29,139 nucleotides of DNA from JAVBLP01 sp031553505 (GCA_031553505.1 JAVBLP010000010.1:1-29139), one strand, 5' to 3'; counted from the first letter of the stretch, positions 6,440-14,466 are shown. The notes: a model not told the origin generated them from the sequence alone. Made by a program: numbers and translations.

Positions 6440-8464
6440 ATGGAAAAAAATTTAACGATAAATAACAGAAAAATCTCTTTTAACGATGAAAAAAACCTTT
6501 TGGAAGTTATAAGAAAGGCAAATATTGAACTTCCTACTTTCTGCTATCATTCCGAACTCAGCGCTTACGGAGCGTGCAGGCTTTGCATGGTTGAAGTTGA
6601 GGGAAGAGGAATAGTTCCTGCCTGTTCAACTCCGCCGGAAAATGAAATGCGCGTAAAAACCAATAATGAACAAATCCGCGAAATGAGAAAAATAATAGTA
6701 GAGCTTTTGCTTGCAAACCACGATAAACAATGTACGATTTGCCGCAAGAGCGAAACATGCCAGTTGCAGACTCTGGCAAGAAGGCTCGGCATAGACAATA
6801 TAAGGTTTAAACATGTTTTAAAGAAAGAACCAAGGGATCTTTCAACGCACGCGCTTGTAAGAGATCCTAATAAATGCGTTCTTTGCGGCGACTGCGTGCG
6901 TTTCTGCGAAGAAATACAAAGCATCGGCGCGATAGATTTCGCGAATCGCGGCCCGAACTCTTCAGTTTGCCCGAGTTTCGGCAAAGATTTAGAAAGTTCG
7001 GAATGCGTTTACTGCGGCCAGTGCGCGAGAGTCTGCCCTACCGGAGCTATTACTCCAAAGTCTGAAGTAAGCCTTGTCTGGAAAGCGCTGGGCGACCCTA
7101 AAAAGAAAGTTATTGTTGCGATAGCCCCTGCAGTAAGGGCGGCAATAGGCGAATCTTTCGGGCTTCTGGGAGAAAACGGAACGGAAGCTGCCGGAAAAAT
7201 AGTTACGGCGCTTCGCACCATGGGATTTGCAAAAGTTTTTGACGTTTCTTTTACAGCCGATATGACAATAGTGGAAGAAGCAAATGAATTTGTCGAAAGG
7301 ATAGGAAATGATAAAAATATGCCGCAGTTTACTTCATGTTGCCCCGCGTGGGTTAAATTTGTGGAGCAGTACTATCCGGATATGATACCGAACCTTTCGA
7401 GCTGTCGTTCCCCGCAGGGGATGTTCGGTTCGCTCGCGAAAAAAATTATGCCGGAAACGCTTGAAGTGCCTAAAGAGGATTTGGTTGTTGTCGCGATAAT
7501 GCCCTGCACGGCAAAAAAATTTGAAGCAAGAAGGCCGGAGCTTTCAAAAGACGGTTTGCAGGATGTTGATTATGTTTTGACTACGCAGGAATTTTCAAGA
7601 ATGATAGAAGAATCCGGTTTGCGCTTCCCGGACCTTGAACCTTCCGCGTTCGACATGCCGATGGGTTTTAAAACGGGCGGCGGCGTGATATTTGGCAATT
7701 CCGGCGGCGTTACTGAAGCCGTTTTAAGAAATGTCATAAATAAAACTTCTGACGGCATGGACGAAACCGAGCAGTTCAGTTTTGTGCGCGGTGATGACGG
7801 CATAAGGGAAGCAACGGTAAACGTTGGCGGCAAAGAGCTTAAAATTGCCATAGTTTACGGGCTTAAAAACGCGAGAAAAATCGTCCGTGACGTTAAAGCT
7901 GATAAGAATAAATACGATTTTATAGAAGTTATGGCATGCCCTGGCGGCTGTATTGGCGGCGCGGGCCAGCCGGTTTATAACGATTTATCCGTGCGCAAAA
8001 CGCGTACCAAAGTTTTATATGAAAATGATAAAACGCTTGAACTGCATAAACCGCAGGACAATCCTTACGTGCAGAAAATGTATGAGCAGTTTCTCGGCAA
8101 ACCCGGGAGCGGCGTCGCGCATGAGCTTCTTCATTCAAAGCACAGCAACAAAAAAAGGCTGCAGGAAGGGCCTTTTACGATATACAAACCGCTTAAGGAA
8201 AATAAGCTTAATATAAACGTATGTTTTGGCACAAGCTGCATGCTTAAAGGTTCTCAAAAGCTCTTAAAGCAGATTCTTGATTACGTGGAAAGCGGCAGCT
8301 TTAAAGAAATTATAGGAGTTGACGCTTCTTTCTGCTTTGAAAAGTGCTCAAAAGGCCCGGTTGTACGTATCGGAGATAAAACTATTGAAAAATGCACAAT
8401 TGAAAAAGCTCAGGATGTTATAAACGAAGAGATAAAAAAGGCTTTTAAAGAAGCAACAAATTAA
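6440..8464 (+). CDS. hydA: [FeFe] hydrogenase catalytic subunit HydA with C-terminal [2Fe-2S] domain
   Basis: The H2-forming subunit, 674 residues. Domains: NuoG-like [2Fe-2S] ferredoxin (C35, C46, C49, C62); His-ligated [4Fe-4S] (H94, C98, C101, C107); two [4Fe-4S] clusters (C146, C149, C152, C156; C189, C192, C195, C199); the H domain with L1 TSCCPAW (298-304; C301 as cluster ligand and C300 as the proton-relay cysteine by homology), L2 MPCTAKK (C356) and L3 MACPGGC (C500, C504); a small-subunit-like tail (about 520-570); and a thioredoxin-like [2Fe-2S] domain (C595, C600, C632, C636). All catalytic residues are present. The last domain is also known in Thermotoga HydA and marks the bifurcating group. 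The protein needs HydE, HydF and HydG, all encoded in this window. Confidence 0.97.
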   Translation: MEKNLTINNRKISFNDEKNLLEVIRKANIELPTFCYHSELSAYGACRLCMVEVEGRGIVPACSTPPENEMRVKTNNEQIREMRKIIVELLLANHDKQCTICRKSETCQLQTLARRLGIDNIRFKHVLKKEPRDLSTHALVRDPNKCVLCGDCVRFCEEIQSIGAIDFANRGPNSSVCPSFGKDLESSECVYCGQCARVCPTGAITPKSEVSLVWKALGDPKKKVIVAIAPAVRAAIGESFGLLGENGTEAAGKIVTALRTMGFAKVFDVSFTADMTIVEEANEFVERIGNDKNMPQFTSCCPAWVKFVEQYYPDMIPNLSSCRSPQGMFGSLAKKIMPETLEVPKEDLVVVAIMPCTAKKFEARRPELSKDGLQDVDYVLTTQEFSRMIEESGLRFPDLEPSAFDMPMGFKTGGGVIFGNSGGVTEAVLRNVINKTSDGMDETEQFSFVRGDDGIREATVNVGGKELKIAIVYGLKNARKIVRDVKADKNKYDFIEVMACPGGCIGGAGQPVYNDLSVRKTRTKVLYENDKTLELHKPQDNPYVQKMYEQFLGKPGSGVAHELLHSKHSNKKRLQEGPFTIYKPLKENKLNINVCFGTSCMLKGSQKLLKQILDYVESGSFKEIIGVDASFCFEKCSKGPVVRIGDKTIEKCTIEKAQDVINEEIKKAFKEATN

Positions 8465-8492
8465 TTGTTTTATATGTTAAAAATGCTAAAAT
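8465..8492 (+). promoter_or_regulatory. Probable promoter of the ruvX-mnmA gene string
   Basis: TTGTTT (8465-8470), a 16-base spacer, TAAAAT (8487-8492) with TGC just before it (extended -10). It lies directly after the hydA stop, so the downstream genes need not depend on the hydrogenase promoter. No terminator follows hydA. Confidence 0.6.
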
Positions 8493-8523
8493 GTTGCCTC
8501 AAGGCAATTTAAGGAGAGATATT

Positions 8524-8949
8524 TTGGGCAGAATAATGGGCATAGATTACGGGTTAAAAAGAATCGGCATAGCGATGACCGATATTATGCAGATTATGGC
8601 GGCGCCTTTTGAAACAATTGACAGCGTTTCCGTCAAAAAAAATGCTTTGAAAATAATTGAAATCGCAAAAATTAATGACGTTTCCGCTATAGTTGTGGGC
8701 ATCCCTTTTAATATGAACGGCACCGAAGGCGAAATGGCCGAAACCGTCCGCGGTTTTATTGAAGAACTGAAAAAAAACTCTGAAATTCCGATTATGGAAA
8801 TTGACGAACGCCTTACGACCGCACAGGCGGAACGAATGCTTATTGAAGAAGGCGACGTGTCGCGCGACAAACGAAAAGGTTTAAAAGACAGGCTTGCCGC
8901 GGCTTTTATTTTGCAGACATACCTTGACACTAAAACAGTACTTATGTAA
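8524..8949 (+). CDS. ruvX: RuvX/YqgF-family Holliday junction resolvase-like protein
   Basis: A RNase H-fold protein implicated in 16S rRNA 5' maturation and resolvase-like activity. I place the start at the TTG at 8524: AAGGAG (8511-8516) lies 7 bases upstream and the product then begins MGRIMGIDYGLKRIG, as in the family. An in-frame ATG at 8491 would put the ribosome site inside the gene. The resulting 141 residues match the usual size. Conserved features are the N-terminal acidic strand GIDYGLKRIGIAMTD, ERLTTAQAERML and the C-terminal KDRLAAAFILQTYLD. The next gene starts 11 bases later. Confidence 0.93.
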   Translation: MGRIMGIDYGLKRIGIAMTDIMQIMAAPFETIDSVSVKKNALKIIEIAKINDVSAIVVGIPFNMNGTEGEMAETVRGFIEELKKNSEIPIMEIDERLTTAQAERMLIEEGDVSRDKRKGLKDRLAAAFILQTYLDTKTVLM

Positions 8950-8960
8950 CCGGAGTTTTG

Positions 8961-9458
8961 ATGCATTATATTGTTGACGGCTATAATGTCATAAACTCGA
9001 GCGATGTTTTTTCCGCTTCCACTTTGGAAGGGCGGCGCAATAAACTGGTAGATTTTATAAATCAGCGCAGGCCTCACGGAAGCTTAAGAAACAGCGTGAC
9101 TATAGTTTTTGACTGTAAATCCAAAAATCCGTATGAATCAAACGGATATAACAGGTCCCATATAGGCGAAATTGAAATAATATTCAGCGACGGCGTTGTT
9201 TTGGCTGACGACATAATTGCCGAACTTGCGAATAATTCAAAGAATCCTTATGAAATTACGGTAGTTACAAATGATAAGGGCATACGCCGCAGGACGGCTC
9301 CCAGCGGGGCCAAATATGAAAGCGTTGAAAGTTTTATCGCAAAGGGCTATAAACAGAAAAACATTAAAAGAGTTAACGAATTCTTGTCCGGTGACGCAAA
9401 AGAGGACATAAATGAGGAGCTTGAACGACTGTGGATAAAAAAACGAACGGAAAAATAG
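8961..9458 (+). CDS. NYN-domain (YacP-like) predicted ribonuclease
   Basis: A 165-residue PIN-like NYN protein. The start is the ATG at 8961 (CGGAG at 8951-8955), preferred over the adjacent TTG. The motifs fit the YacP/DUF901 group: an N-terminal YIVDGYNVINSS strand with the first acidic residue, VTIVFDC, SDGVVLADDIIAELA with the acidic pair, and the late VVTNDKGIRRR strand. Family members are predicted metal-dependent RNases; the substrate is unknown. The 3' end overlaps mltG by 28 bases, so the two are probably translated together. Confidence 0.85.
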   Translation: MHYIVDGYNVINSSDVFSASTLEGRRNKLVDFINQRRPHGSLRNSVTIVFDCKSKNPYESNGYNRSHIGEIEIIFSDGVVLADDIIAELANNSKNPYEITVVTNDKGIRRRTAPSGAKYESVESFIAKGYKQKNIKRVNEFLSGDAKEDINEELERLWIKKRTEK

Positions 9459-10438
9459 CGGCAGGACTGGCAGTTTTATATCTTTTTTTTATGGCAGGGT
9501 GGTATCTAAACCTTTCAGGCGAAAAAGTAAATTTTGTGGTTAACAGCGGCGAGGGTGCTTCTGTTGTAGCAAAAGACCTGAAAAAATCAAAACTTATATG
9601 TTCCGAAAAACTATTTTTAGTTTTAGTGAAAGTTACCGATTCTTCGGCTAGAATTAAAGCCGGAACGTATGATTTTACGCAAAAAGACGGAATGTTCAGG
9701 ATATTAAGAGAACTTAAAAAAGGTTCAAAAAACTTTATAAAGTTTACTGTTCCCGAAGGGAGTAATATAAAACAAACCGCGGAAATTATATCCGAAAAAC
9801 TGCCGATAAACAAAGATAAATTCATACGTATCGCACAGGAAAGAGCCATGGAAGGCTATTTGATGCCGGAAACTTATTTTGTCGATTCAACCGCGACGGA
9901 AGAGCAGGTGATAGATATGATGAAAAATGAGTTTGACAAAAAAGTTACTCCTGATATGCATGAAAGGGCAAACGAACTTGCCATGAGCATGAAAAATATT
10001 ATAATCCTTGCTTCTATAATAGAAAAAGAAGCCGTTAAACCTGAAGAACGTACTACCATAGCTGCCGTTTTTTATAACAGGCTTAAGAAAAATATGAGGC
10101 TTGAATCCTGTGCTACCGTGTTATACGCTCTCGGAGTAAACAAAGCGAGATTAAGCGTGGAGGATACAAAAATAAACTCTCCGTATAATACGTATAAATA
10201 TTTCGGGCTTACTCCGGGGCCTATATGCAGCCCGGGCATAGAATCCATAAAGGCGGCATTATACCCCGCTAATACAAGCAGTTTGTATTTTGTCGCAAAA
10301 GGCGACGGCGGGCATATTTTCTCCGAAAACCTTGACGAGCATGTTAAAAATAAAAATATAACGAAGAAAAATATACAGCAGAAGAAAGCCGCGGCGCAGA
10401 AAAAGCCGGCGGCTAAAACTTCAGCGAAAAAGAAGTGA
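9431..10438 (+). CDS. mltG: Endolytic murein transglycosylase MltG
   Basis: An inner-membrane enzyme that cleaves nascent peptidoglycan strands. The start is a GTG (9431) inside the end of the preceding gene, with GAGGAG at 9414-9419; the next in-frame ATG would cut off the membrane helix (about 9-25). The YceG/MltG domain shows ASIIEKEA (194-201) with the catalytic glutamate (E198 by alignment to the E. coli motif), AVFYNRL (212-218), SPYNTY (250-255), TPGPICSPG (261-269) and the closing YFVAKGDGGHIFSEN. The protein is 335 residues; its last ~30 are a low-complexity Lys/Ala/Gln tail (from about 307) not needed for the fold. Catalytic residues appear intact. Confidence 0.94.
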   Translation: MDKKTNGKIAAGLAVLYLFFMAGWYLNLSGEKVNFVVNSGEGASVVAKDLKKSKLICSEKLFLVLVKVTDSSARIKAGTYDFTQKDGMFRILRELKKGSKNFIKFTVPEGSNIKQTAEIISEKLPINKDKFIRIAQERAMEGYLMPETYFVDSTATEEQVIDMMKNEFDKKVTPDMHERANELAMSMKNIIILASIIEKEAVKPEERTTIAAVFYNRLKKNMRLESCATVLYALGVNKARLSVEDTKINSPYNTYKYFGLTPGPICSPGIESIKAALYPANTSSLYFVAKGDGGHIFSENLDEHVKNKNITKKNIQQKKAAAQKKPAAKTSAKKK

Positions 10439-10454
10439 TGTTTCAGGTTGACAG

Positions 10455-10862
10455 ATGCTGACGCTTAAAAAGTACCAAAATGAAATTTACTCTCTTGCTT
10501 TAAGCCTTGTTTACGACAGCGGAAAAGCCAAAAAAGCCGCTGTTAAAGCATTTGAAAAGATGCCGTCTCTTGATGAAGATTCGCCCGAAATAAAACTAAG
10601 GCTTTTTAAAAACCTTTTAAGCGGAATAAATGCGTTTTCAATTAAAAAGAAAAAGAACTCCTGCGGCGATTTTGTAAGCCTTGCAAAGAAAAGAATGCCG
10701 CTTTTTGATAAAAAAGTTTTTGTGTTAAAATACGAACACTGCTTTACGGTAAAAGATATTTGCTGTGTATTGGCGAAAGATGCCGAAAAAGTGAAAATAT
10801 CGATGCTTAAGAGCTCAAAAATTATTTCCGATTATTTAGAGGCGCAAAAAAATGAAATGTAA
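10455..10862 (+). CDS. Very small sigma-factor-like protein (degenerate ECF type)
   Basis: A 135-residue protein that I assign only at fold level. The N-terminal part (about 5-60) resembles sigma region 2.1-2.2 helices (EIYSLALSLVYDSGKAKKAAVKAF). The C-terminal part (about 80-128) reads like a sigma region 4 helix-turn-helix: DKKVFVLKYEHCFTVKDICC, then VLAKDAEKVKISMLKSSKII, matching the pattern of ECF factors where a YxExFTxxEIA helix precedes a recognition helix. It is about 40-50 residues shorter than a usual ECF sigma, and the -10-melting region is not evident. The 11-base overlap with a zinc-finger protein of anti-sigma type supports the idea strongly. Function could be sigma factor, decoy or a plain DNA-binding regulator. 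Confidence 0.6.
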   Translation: MLTLKKYQNEIYSLALSLVYDSGKAKKAAVKAFEKMPSLDEDSPEIKLRLFKNLLSGINAFSIKKKKNSCGDFVSLAKKRMPLFDKKVFVLKYEHCFTVKDICCVLAKDAEKVKISMLKSSKIISDYLEAQKNEM

Positions 10863-11073
10863 AGAAGTGTTGAAAGAGATACTTCCTTTCTACTGCGGCG
10901 AACTTGATGAATCAAAAGAAAAAGAATATAAAAGGCACACGACTGTTTGTTCCGAATGCGCGAGGATATCGTTTAAATTAAGGGAAGCAAAGAGTTTTTT
11001 AGAAAACAGTAAACCGGTGTTTAAAGAAATAGATTTAGCGGACAGTATTAAAATAAAAAAACAAAGAAGATAA
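10852..11073 (+). CDS. Small zinc-finger protein of the anti-sigma (zf-HC2/ZAS) type
   Basis: A 73-residue protein with the zinc-binding anti-sigma signature C3...H29-X3-C33-X2-C36, spaced as in zf-HC2 domains, and the usual PFYCGELDE helix in place of the YLDGEL phrase. It has no membrane segment, so it would be a soluble anti-sigma. A basic, charged tail follows (about 50-73). It overlaps the end of the sigma-like gene by 11 bases, with AGAGG nine bases before its ATG, and ends 2 bases before the cysteine desulfurase. The pairing with the upstream protein is inferred from order and overlap. Confidence 0.7.
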   Translation: MKCKEVLKEILPFYCGELDESKEKEYKRHTTVCSECARISFKLREAKSFLENSKPVFKEIDLADSIKIKKQRR

Positions 11074-11075
11074 AA

Positions 11076-12266
11076 ATGGAACAAAAAAAAGTTTATTTGG
11101 ATAACAGCGCCACAACTTCCGTGGCTCCGGAAGTTACGCAGGCAATGCAGCCTGATTTGACGGCTCTTTTTGGCAACGCTTCCAGCTTTCACTCATTTGG
11201 CAGGGCGGCGCAAGAGGTTTTCGACGCTTCGCGCGCTCAAATGGCGTCTTTGCTGAACGCAGAAAATGACGAAATAATTTTTACCGGCTGCGGCACAGAA
11301 TCCGACAACACTGCCATATTCGGAATATTAAACGCGTACGGCAAAAAAGGGCACATCATAACAAGCAAGATAGAGCATCACGCGGTTTTATACACCTGCA
11401 GGCACTTGCAGGCGCTGGGGTATGAGATAACATGGCTTGATGTTGATAAAGACGGCAAGGTATCCGCGGAGGACGTTAAAAAAGCCGTTAAAGATAATAC
11501 CGCGCTTGTTACGGTTATGCACGCCAATAATGAAGTAGGCACTTTCCAGCCGATTGAAAAAATCGGCGTAATTTTAAGAGAAATAAACAAAAGCAGAAAA
11601 GATAAAATATATTTTCATACCGACGCCGTGCAGACTGCGGGAAAGATAAATATAGACGTAAAAAAACTGGGCGTTGATTTGCTTTCCGTTTCGGCGCATA
11701 AATTTCACGGCCCTAAAGGCGTAGGCGCTCTTTATGTAAGAAAAGGCACGCACATTGCACCTTTAATGTATGGAGGCCATCACGAATTCGGAATCCGTCC
11801 GGGGACTGAAAATATACCTTTCATAGCCGGTATTGCCAAAGCCCTGGAATTCGTTTCATCCAACATAAGCGAGTATGATAAAAAAATGCTTGCTTTAAGG
11901 GAAAAACTTAAAAAAGGCATAGTTGCAAAAATTCCTGAAGTGATAGTAAACGGCAGCGGTGAGAACGCGATGTCTGGAATTCTAAATATAAGTTTTAATT
12001 ACATAGAAGGCGAAGCGCTTCTTTTGATGCTTGATATGAAGGGAATTGCCGCTTCCACAGGCTCTGCCTGCGCGTCAGGCTCTTCCGAACCTTCACATGT
12101 TTTATCCGCGATGTGCGTCGATCCGGTCGCGGCGCAGGGAACCATACGCTTTTCTTTCAGCCATTTAAATACGGATGAAGACGTTGATTATGTTTTGGAA
12201 GTACTACCCGCAATAGTGGAAAATTTAAGGGCAATGTCTCCCGTTTGGAAATCAAGGAAAAAATGA
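11076..12266 (+). CDS. iscS: Cysteine desulfurase (NifS/IscS family)
   Basis: A PLP enzyme that takes sulfur from cysteine and passes it on as a persulfide. In 396 residues: the N-terminal YLDNSATT (7-14), HTDAVQ with the PLP-contacting D183, the Schiff-base lysine K209 in SVSAHKFHGPKG, RPGTEN (241-246), and the active cysteine C332 in STGSACASGSSEPSHVL, the long loop of the NifS/IscS class. Its 3' end overlaps mnmA by an ATGA, so it most likely feeds MnmA. No IscU or other scaffold is beside it; it could also supply Fe-S assembly for the many clusters of the hydrogenase. The choice between the names nifS and iscS is not decided by the sequence. Confidence 0.95.
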   Translation: MEQKKVYLDNSATTSVAPEVTQAMQPDLTALFGNASSFHSFGRAAQEVFDASRAQMASLLNAENDEIIFTGCGTESDNTAIFGILNAYGKKGHIITSKIEHHAVLYTCRHLQALGYEITWLDVDKDGKVSAEDVKKAVKDNTALVTVMHANNEVGTFQPIEKIGVILREINKSRKDKIYFHTDAVQTAGKINIDVKKLGVDLLSVSAHKFHGPKGVGALYVRKGTHIAPLMYGGHHEFGIRPGTENIPFIAGIAKALEFVSSNISEYDKKMLALREKLKKGIVAKIPEVIVNGSGENAMSGILNISFNYIEGEALLLMLDMKGIAASTGSACASGSSEPSHVLSAMCVDPVAAQGTIRFSFSHLNTDEDVDYVLEVLPAIVENLRAMSPVWKSRKK

Positions 12267-13282
12267 GTAAAGTTTTAATCGCCCTTTCCGGCGGCGTGGA
12301 CTCTGCCGTCTGCGCTTATATGATGCAAAAACAAGGGCATGAAATTGCCGGCGCGACTTTAGTGTTGCATGATTGTGTTAAAGATGAAGTTAAAGACGCG
12401 AAGAAAATATGCGACCTCTTAAATATTGAGCATTTTGTTTTTGAGTTTAAAAAAGACTTTTCCGATATAATCATTAAAAATTTTATTGAAAGTTACACTT
12501 CCGCAAAAACACCAAATCCGTGCATAATATGTAATGAGACTGTAAAATTCGGGCTTTTGCTTCAAAAAGCCAAAGAGTTCGGTTTTGATAAACTTGCCAC
12601 AGGCCACTATGCAAAAATTGAAGAAGAAAACGGCGTTTACAAATTAAAAAAAGCCAAAGATTTGCAAAAAGACCAGTCTTATGTGCTTTACAGGCTTGGG
12701 CAGCATCAGCTTTCGGCTGTTTTGTTTCCGCTCGGGAATCTTGAAAAATCAGAAGTACGCGCAATAGCGGAAGAAACGCGCCTTCCTTCGGCGCAAAGGG
12801 CGGAAAGCCAGGAAAACTGTTTTATTGAAGGGCCGTATACGGAGTTTCTTTTAAAAAATCTTGGATTATCTAAAGTCCAGTCCGGAGATATTTACGACGT
12901 AAACGGCAAAACGCTGGGCAAGCATAAAGGATTGATTTATTACACAATAGGGCAGAGAAGCAATTTAGGACTTACCACTGAAAAACCTGTATATGTAATA
13001 AAAATTGACGTAAAAAATAACTCTCTAATTGTCGGCACCAAAGAGCATACTTATTCAAAAGAAATGTTTTTGGAAGATGTTAAGTGGTCATTTATGAAGC
13101 TGCCTTTACCTGTAAAAGCCGATGTTAAAATTCGCCGCATGCATAAAGCCGCTCCGGCTTCGGTCTTTGAAAATAGAGTTGTCTTTGACGAACCGCAGGC
13201 ATCTGTTACTCCGGGGCAATCTGCCGTATTTTATGACGGCGATACAGTGCTGGGCGGCGGTTTTATTTCCGATGCCGGGTAA
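12263..13282 (+). CDS. mnmA: tRNA-specific 2-thiouridylase MnmA
   Basis: Thiolates U34 of tRNAs for Lys, Glu and Gln. I use the ATG at 12263 (AAGGA at 12254-12258), which gives the family-typical start MSKVLIALSGGVDSAV; a TTG six codons earlier is the only longer option. In 339 residues: PP-loop ALSGGVDSA (7-15), NPCIICNE with the nucleophile C90, ATGHYAKI (112-119), SQENCFIEG with the second catalytic cysteine C186, and GKTLGKHKGLIYYTIGQR (215-232), which leads into the C-terminal barrel. C87 is an additional cysteine near the nucleophile. Overlap with the cysteine desulfurase matches the sulfur-relay partnership known for IscS-MnmA. Confidence 0.96.
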   Translation: MSKVLIALSGGVDSAVCAYMMQKQGHEIAGATLVLHDCVKDEVKDAKKICDLLNIEHFVFEFKKDFSDIIIKNFIESYTSAKTPNPCIICNETVKFGLLLQKAKEFGFDKLATGHYAKIEEENGVYKLKKAKDLQKDQSYVLYRLGQHQLSAVLFPLGNLEKSEVRAIAEETRLPSAQRAESQENCFIEGPYTEFLLKNLGLSKVQSGDIYDVNGKTLGKHKGLIYYTIGQRSNLGLTTEKPVYVIKIDVKNNSLIVGTKEHTYSKEMFLEDVKWSFMKLPLPVKADVKIRRMHKAAPASVFENRVVFDEPQASVTPGQSAVFYDGDTVLGGGFISDAG

Positions 13283-13292
13283 AAGTTAAAAG

Positions 13293-13321
13293 TTGATAAT
13301 CTTTGCTAAAATAGCTAAAAT
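13293..13321 (+). promoter_or_regulatory. Probable promoter of the 44-codon membrane protein gene
   Basis: TTGATA (13293-13298), a 17-base spacer, TAAAAT (13316-13321). The expected start is about 13328, ten bases before a GGAGG ribosome site. A second TAAAAT lies upstream (13307-13312) without a suitable -35. Confidence 0.6.
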
Positions 13322-13347
13322 TCTAAAAAAGTAATTTGGAGGAGAAA

Positions 13348-13482
13348 ATGTATATCGATTTTGCAGCTGACTGGCCGGCTTATGTTTTTATGGGGGCATT
13401 CGTCGTGTTTATGGTTTATGTAATCATAAAAGGGCATGCTAAAGAAGAAGACTTGACAGTGAAAGAAGTTATTAAAAAGTAA
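13348..13482 (+). CDS. 44-residue single-pass membrane protein, unknown function
   Basis: Starts with MYIDFAADWPAYVFMGAF. Residues about 11-27 form one hydrophobic helix, followed by a charged cytoplasm-type tail rich in Lys and Glu (28-44). The gene has an excellent ribosome site GGAGGAG (13338-13344), its own promoter and its own terminator (13493-13528), so it is very likely real despite its size. The net-basic end of the helix predicts the N-terminus outside. I recognise no family. It does not look like a toxin or a phage protein. Confidence 0.75.
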   Translation: MYIDFAADWPAYVFMGAFVVFMVYVIIKGHAKEEDLTVKEVIKK

Positions 13483-13492
13483 GCTTAAATTC

Positions 13493-13528
13493 AAAAGCCT
13501 TCCGGTTTAGCGCCGGGAGGCTTTTTTT
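13493..13528. terminator. Bidirectional intrinsic terminator
   Basis: A stem of AAAAGCCTTCCGG (13493-13505) with CCGGGAGGCTTTT (13513-13525; one G-T pair), an 8-base loop and a T-run to 13528. It ends the 44-codon gene on the plus strand and overlaps the stop codon of endonuclease IV on the minus strand, serving both. Confidence 0.9.
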
Positions 13529-14378
13529 ATTTGTTTGAACGCCATTTAAAAAGCCTGTTTAAGTTGATTTTGTCTGAATTTTCAGGGTCTTTAGGCGTTT
13601 CGATAATTCCCGCTTCAGCGATATCTTTTACGGATTGGACAAAATGCTTTAAGCCTTTTTCTCCGATCATTCCTTTACCGAGATGCTCGTGCCTGTCTTT
13701 TTTTGACCCAAGCGGCATTTTGGAGTCATTAAAATGAATAACTTTTAACTTATCAAGCCCGATTATAGAATCAAAGTCTTTAAGCATTTTATCGGTTGTT
13801 TTCGGGTTTGATATATCATAACCCGCGCCAAAAGCGTGTGCGGTGTCAAAACACACGGCAATTCTTGATTTTTTCTTTACGCTGTCAATAATTTGCGCCA
13901 GTTCTTCAAATGTAGAGCCTATCTTTCTGCCTTCTCCCGCAAGATTTTCAAGCAGCACGGTTGTTGTTATGTCATTGTTTAAATAAATTTTATTTATTGA
14001 AGCGGCAATCCTTTTTATCCCTTCTTTCACGTTTGAAAATTCTGAATACGAGCCCGGATGTATAATATAATACTGCGCGCCGATTTTTGAAGCTAAAAGT
14101 AAATCTTTTTCAAAAGCGTCAAAAGATTTTTCATATAAAACTGCATTTGATGTAGCCAGGTTTTGAAGGTAAAACGTGTGTACTGCTAAAGGGAAAAGGT
14201 TAGATCGTTTAAATAAGGTTTTGAATGATGATATTTCTTCCGTTGAGTATTGTTTGCTGTTCCAGACCCTCGGGCTTTTCGTAAAAATCTGCATGGCTTC
14301 GCAGCCTATGGATAAGCACTGGTCGATTGCATTGTTTAAGCCGTTTCTTAATGACGCATGAATGCCGAATCGTATCAT
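13527..14378 (-). CDS. nfo: Endonuclease IV (AP endonuclease)
   Basis: A DNA repair enzyme cutting 5' of abasic sites. The 283 residues give a TIM barrel with every expected zinc ligand: H67, H107, E144, D178, H181, H215, D228, H230 and E260. These match the E. coli set to within two positions. The signatures LLENLAGEG, CFDTAHAFGAGYD and DRHEHLGKG are intact. The ATG has no good Shine-Dalgarno, but the N-terminal phrase IRFGIHAS matches the family start. It is convergent with the 44-codon gene and its 3' end lies in a shared terminator. Confidence 0.96.
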   Translation of the reverse strand: MIRFGIHASLRNGLNNAIDQCLSIGCEAMQIFTKSPRVWNSKQYSTEEISSFKTLFKRSNLFPLAVHTFYLQNLATSNAVLYEKSFDAFEKDLLLASKIGAQYYIIHPGSYSEFSNVKEGIKRIAASINKIYLNNDITTTVLLENLAGEGRKIGSTFEELAQIIDSVKKKSRIAVCFDTAHAFGAGYDISNPKTTDKMLKDFDSIIGLDKLKVIHFNDSKMPLGSKKDRHEHLGKGMIGEKGLKHFVQSVKDIAEAGIIETPKDPENSDKINLNRLFKWRSNK

Positions 14379-14466
14379 AATTTCCCGGAGTTTTGTTGAT
14401 TTGCCATCGAAAAGAGTTATACATATTTATCGTTGTGTTTTCAAGGCATTAGCATTTTGCGTTAAT

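Noticed and set aside
8491..8523. Longer ruvX starting at ATG 8491
   Set aside because: The AAGGAG ribosome site lies inside this extension, and the family N-terminus begins near the TTG at 8524.
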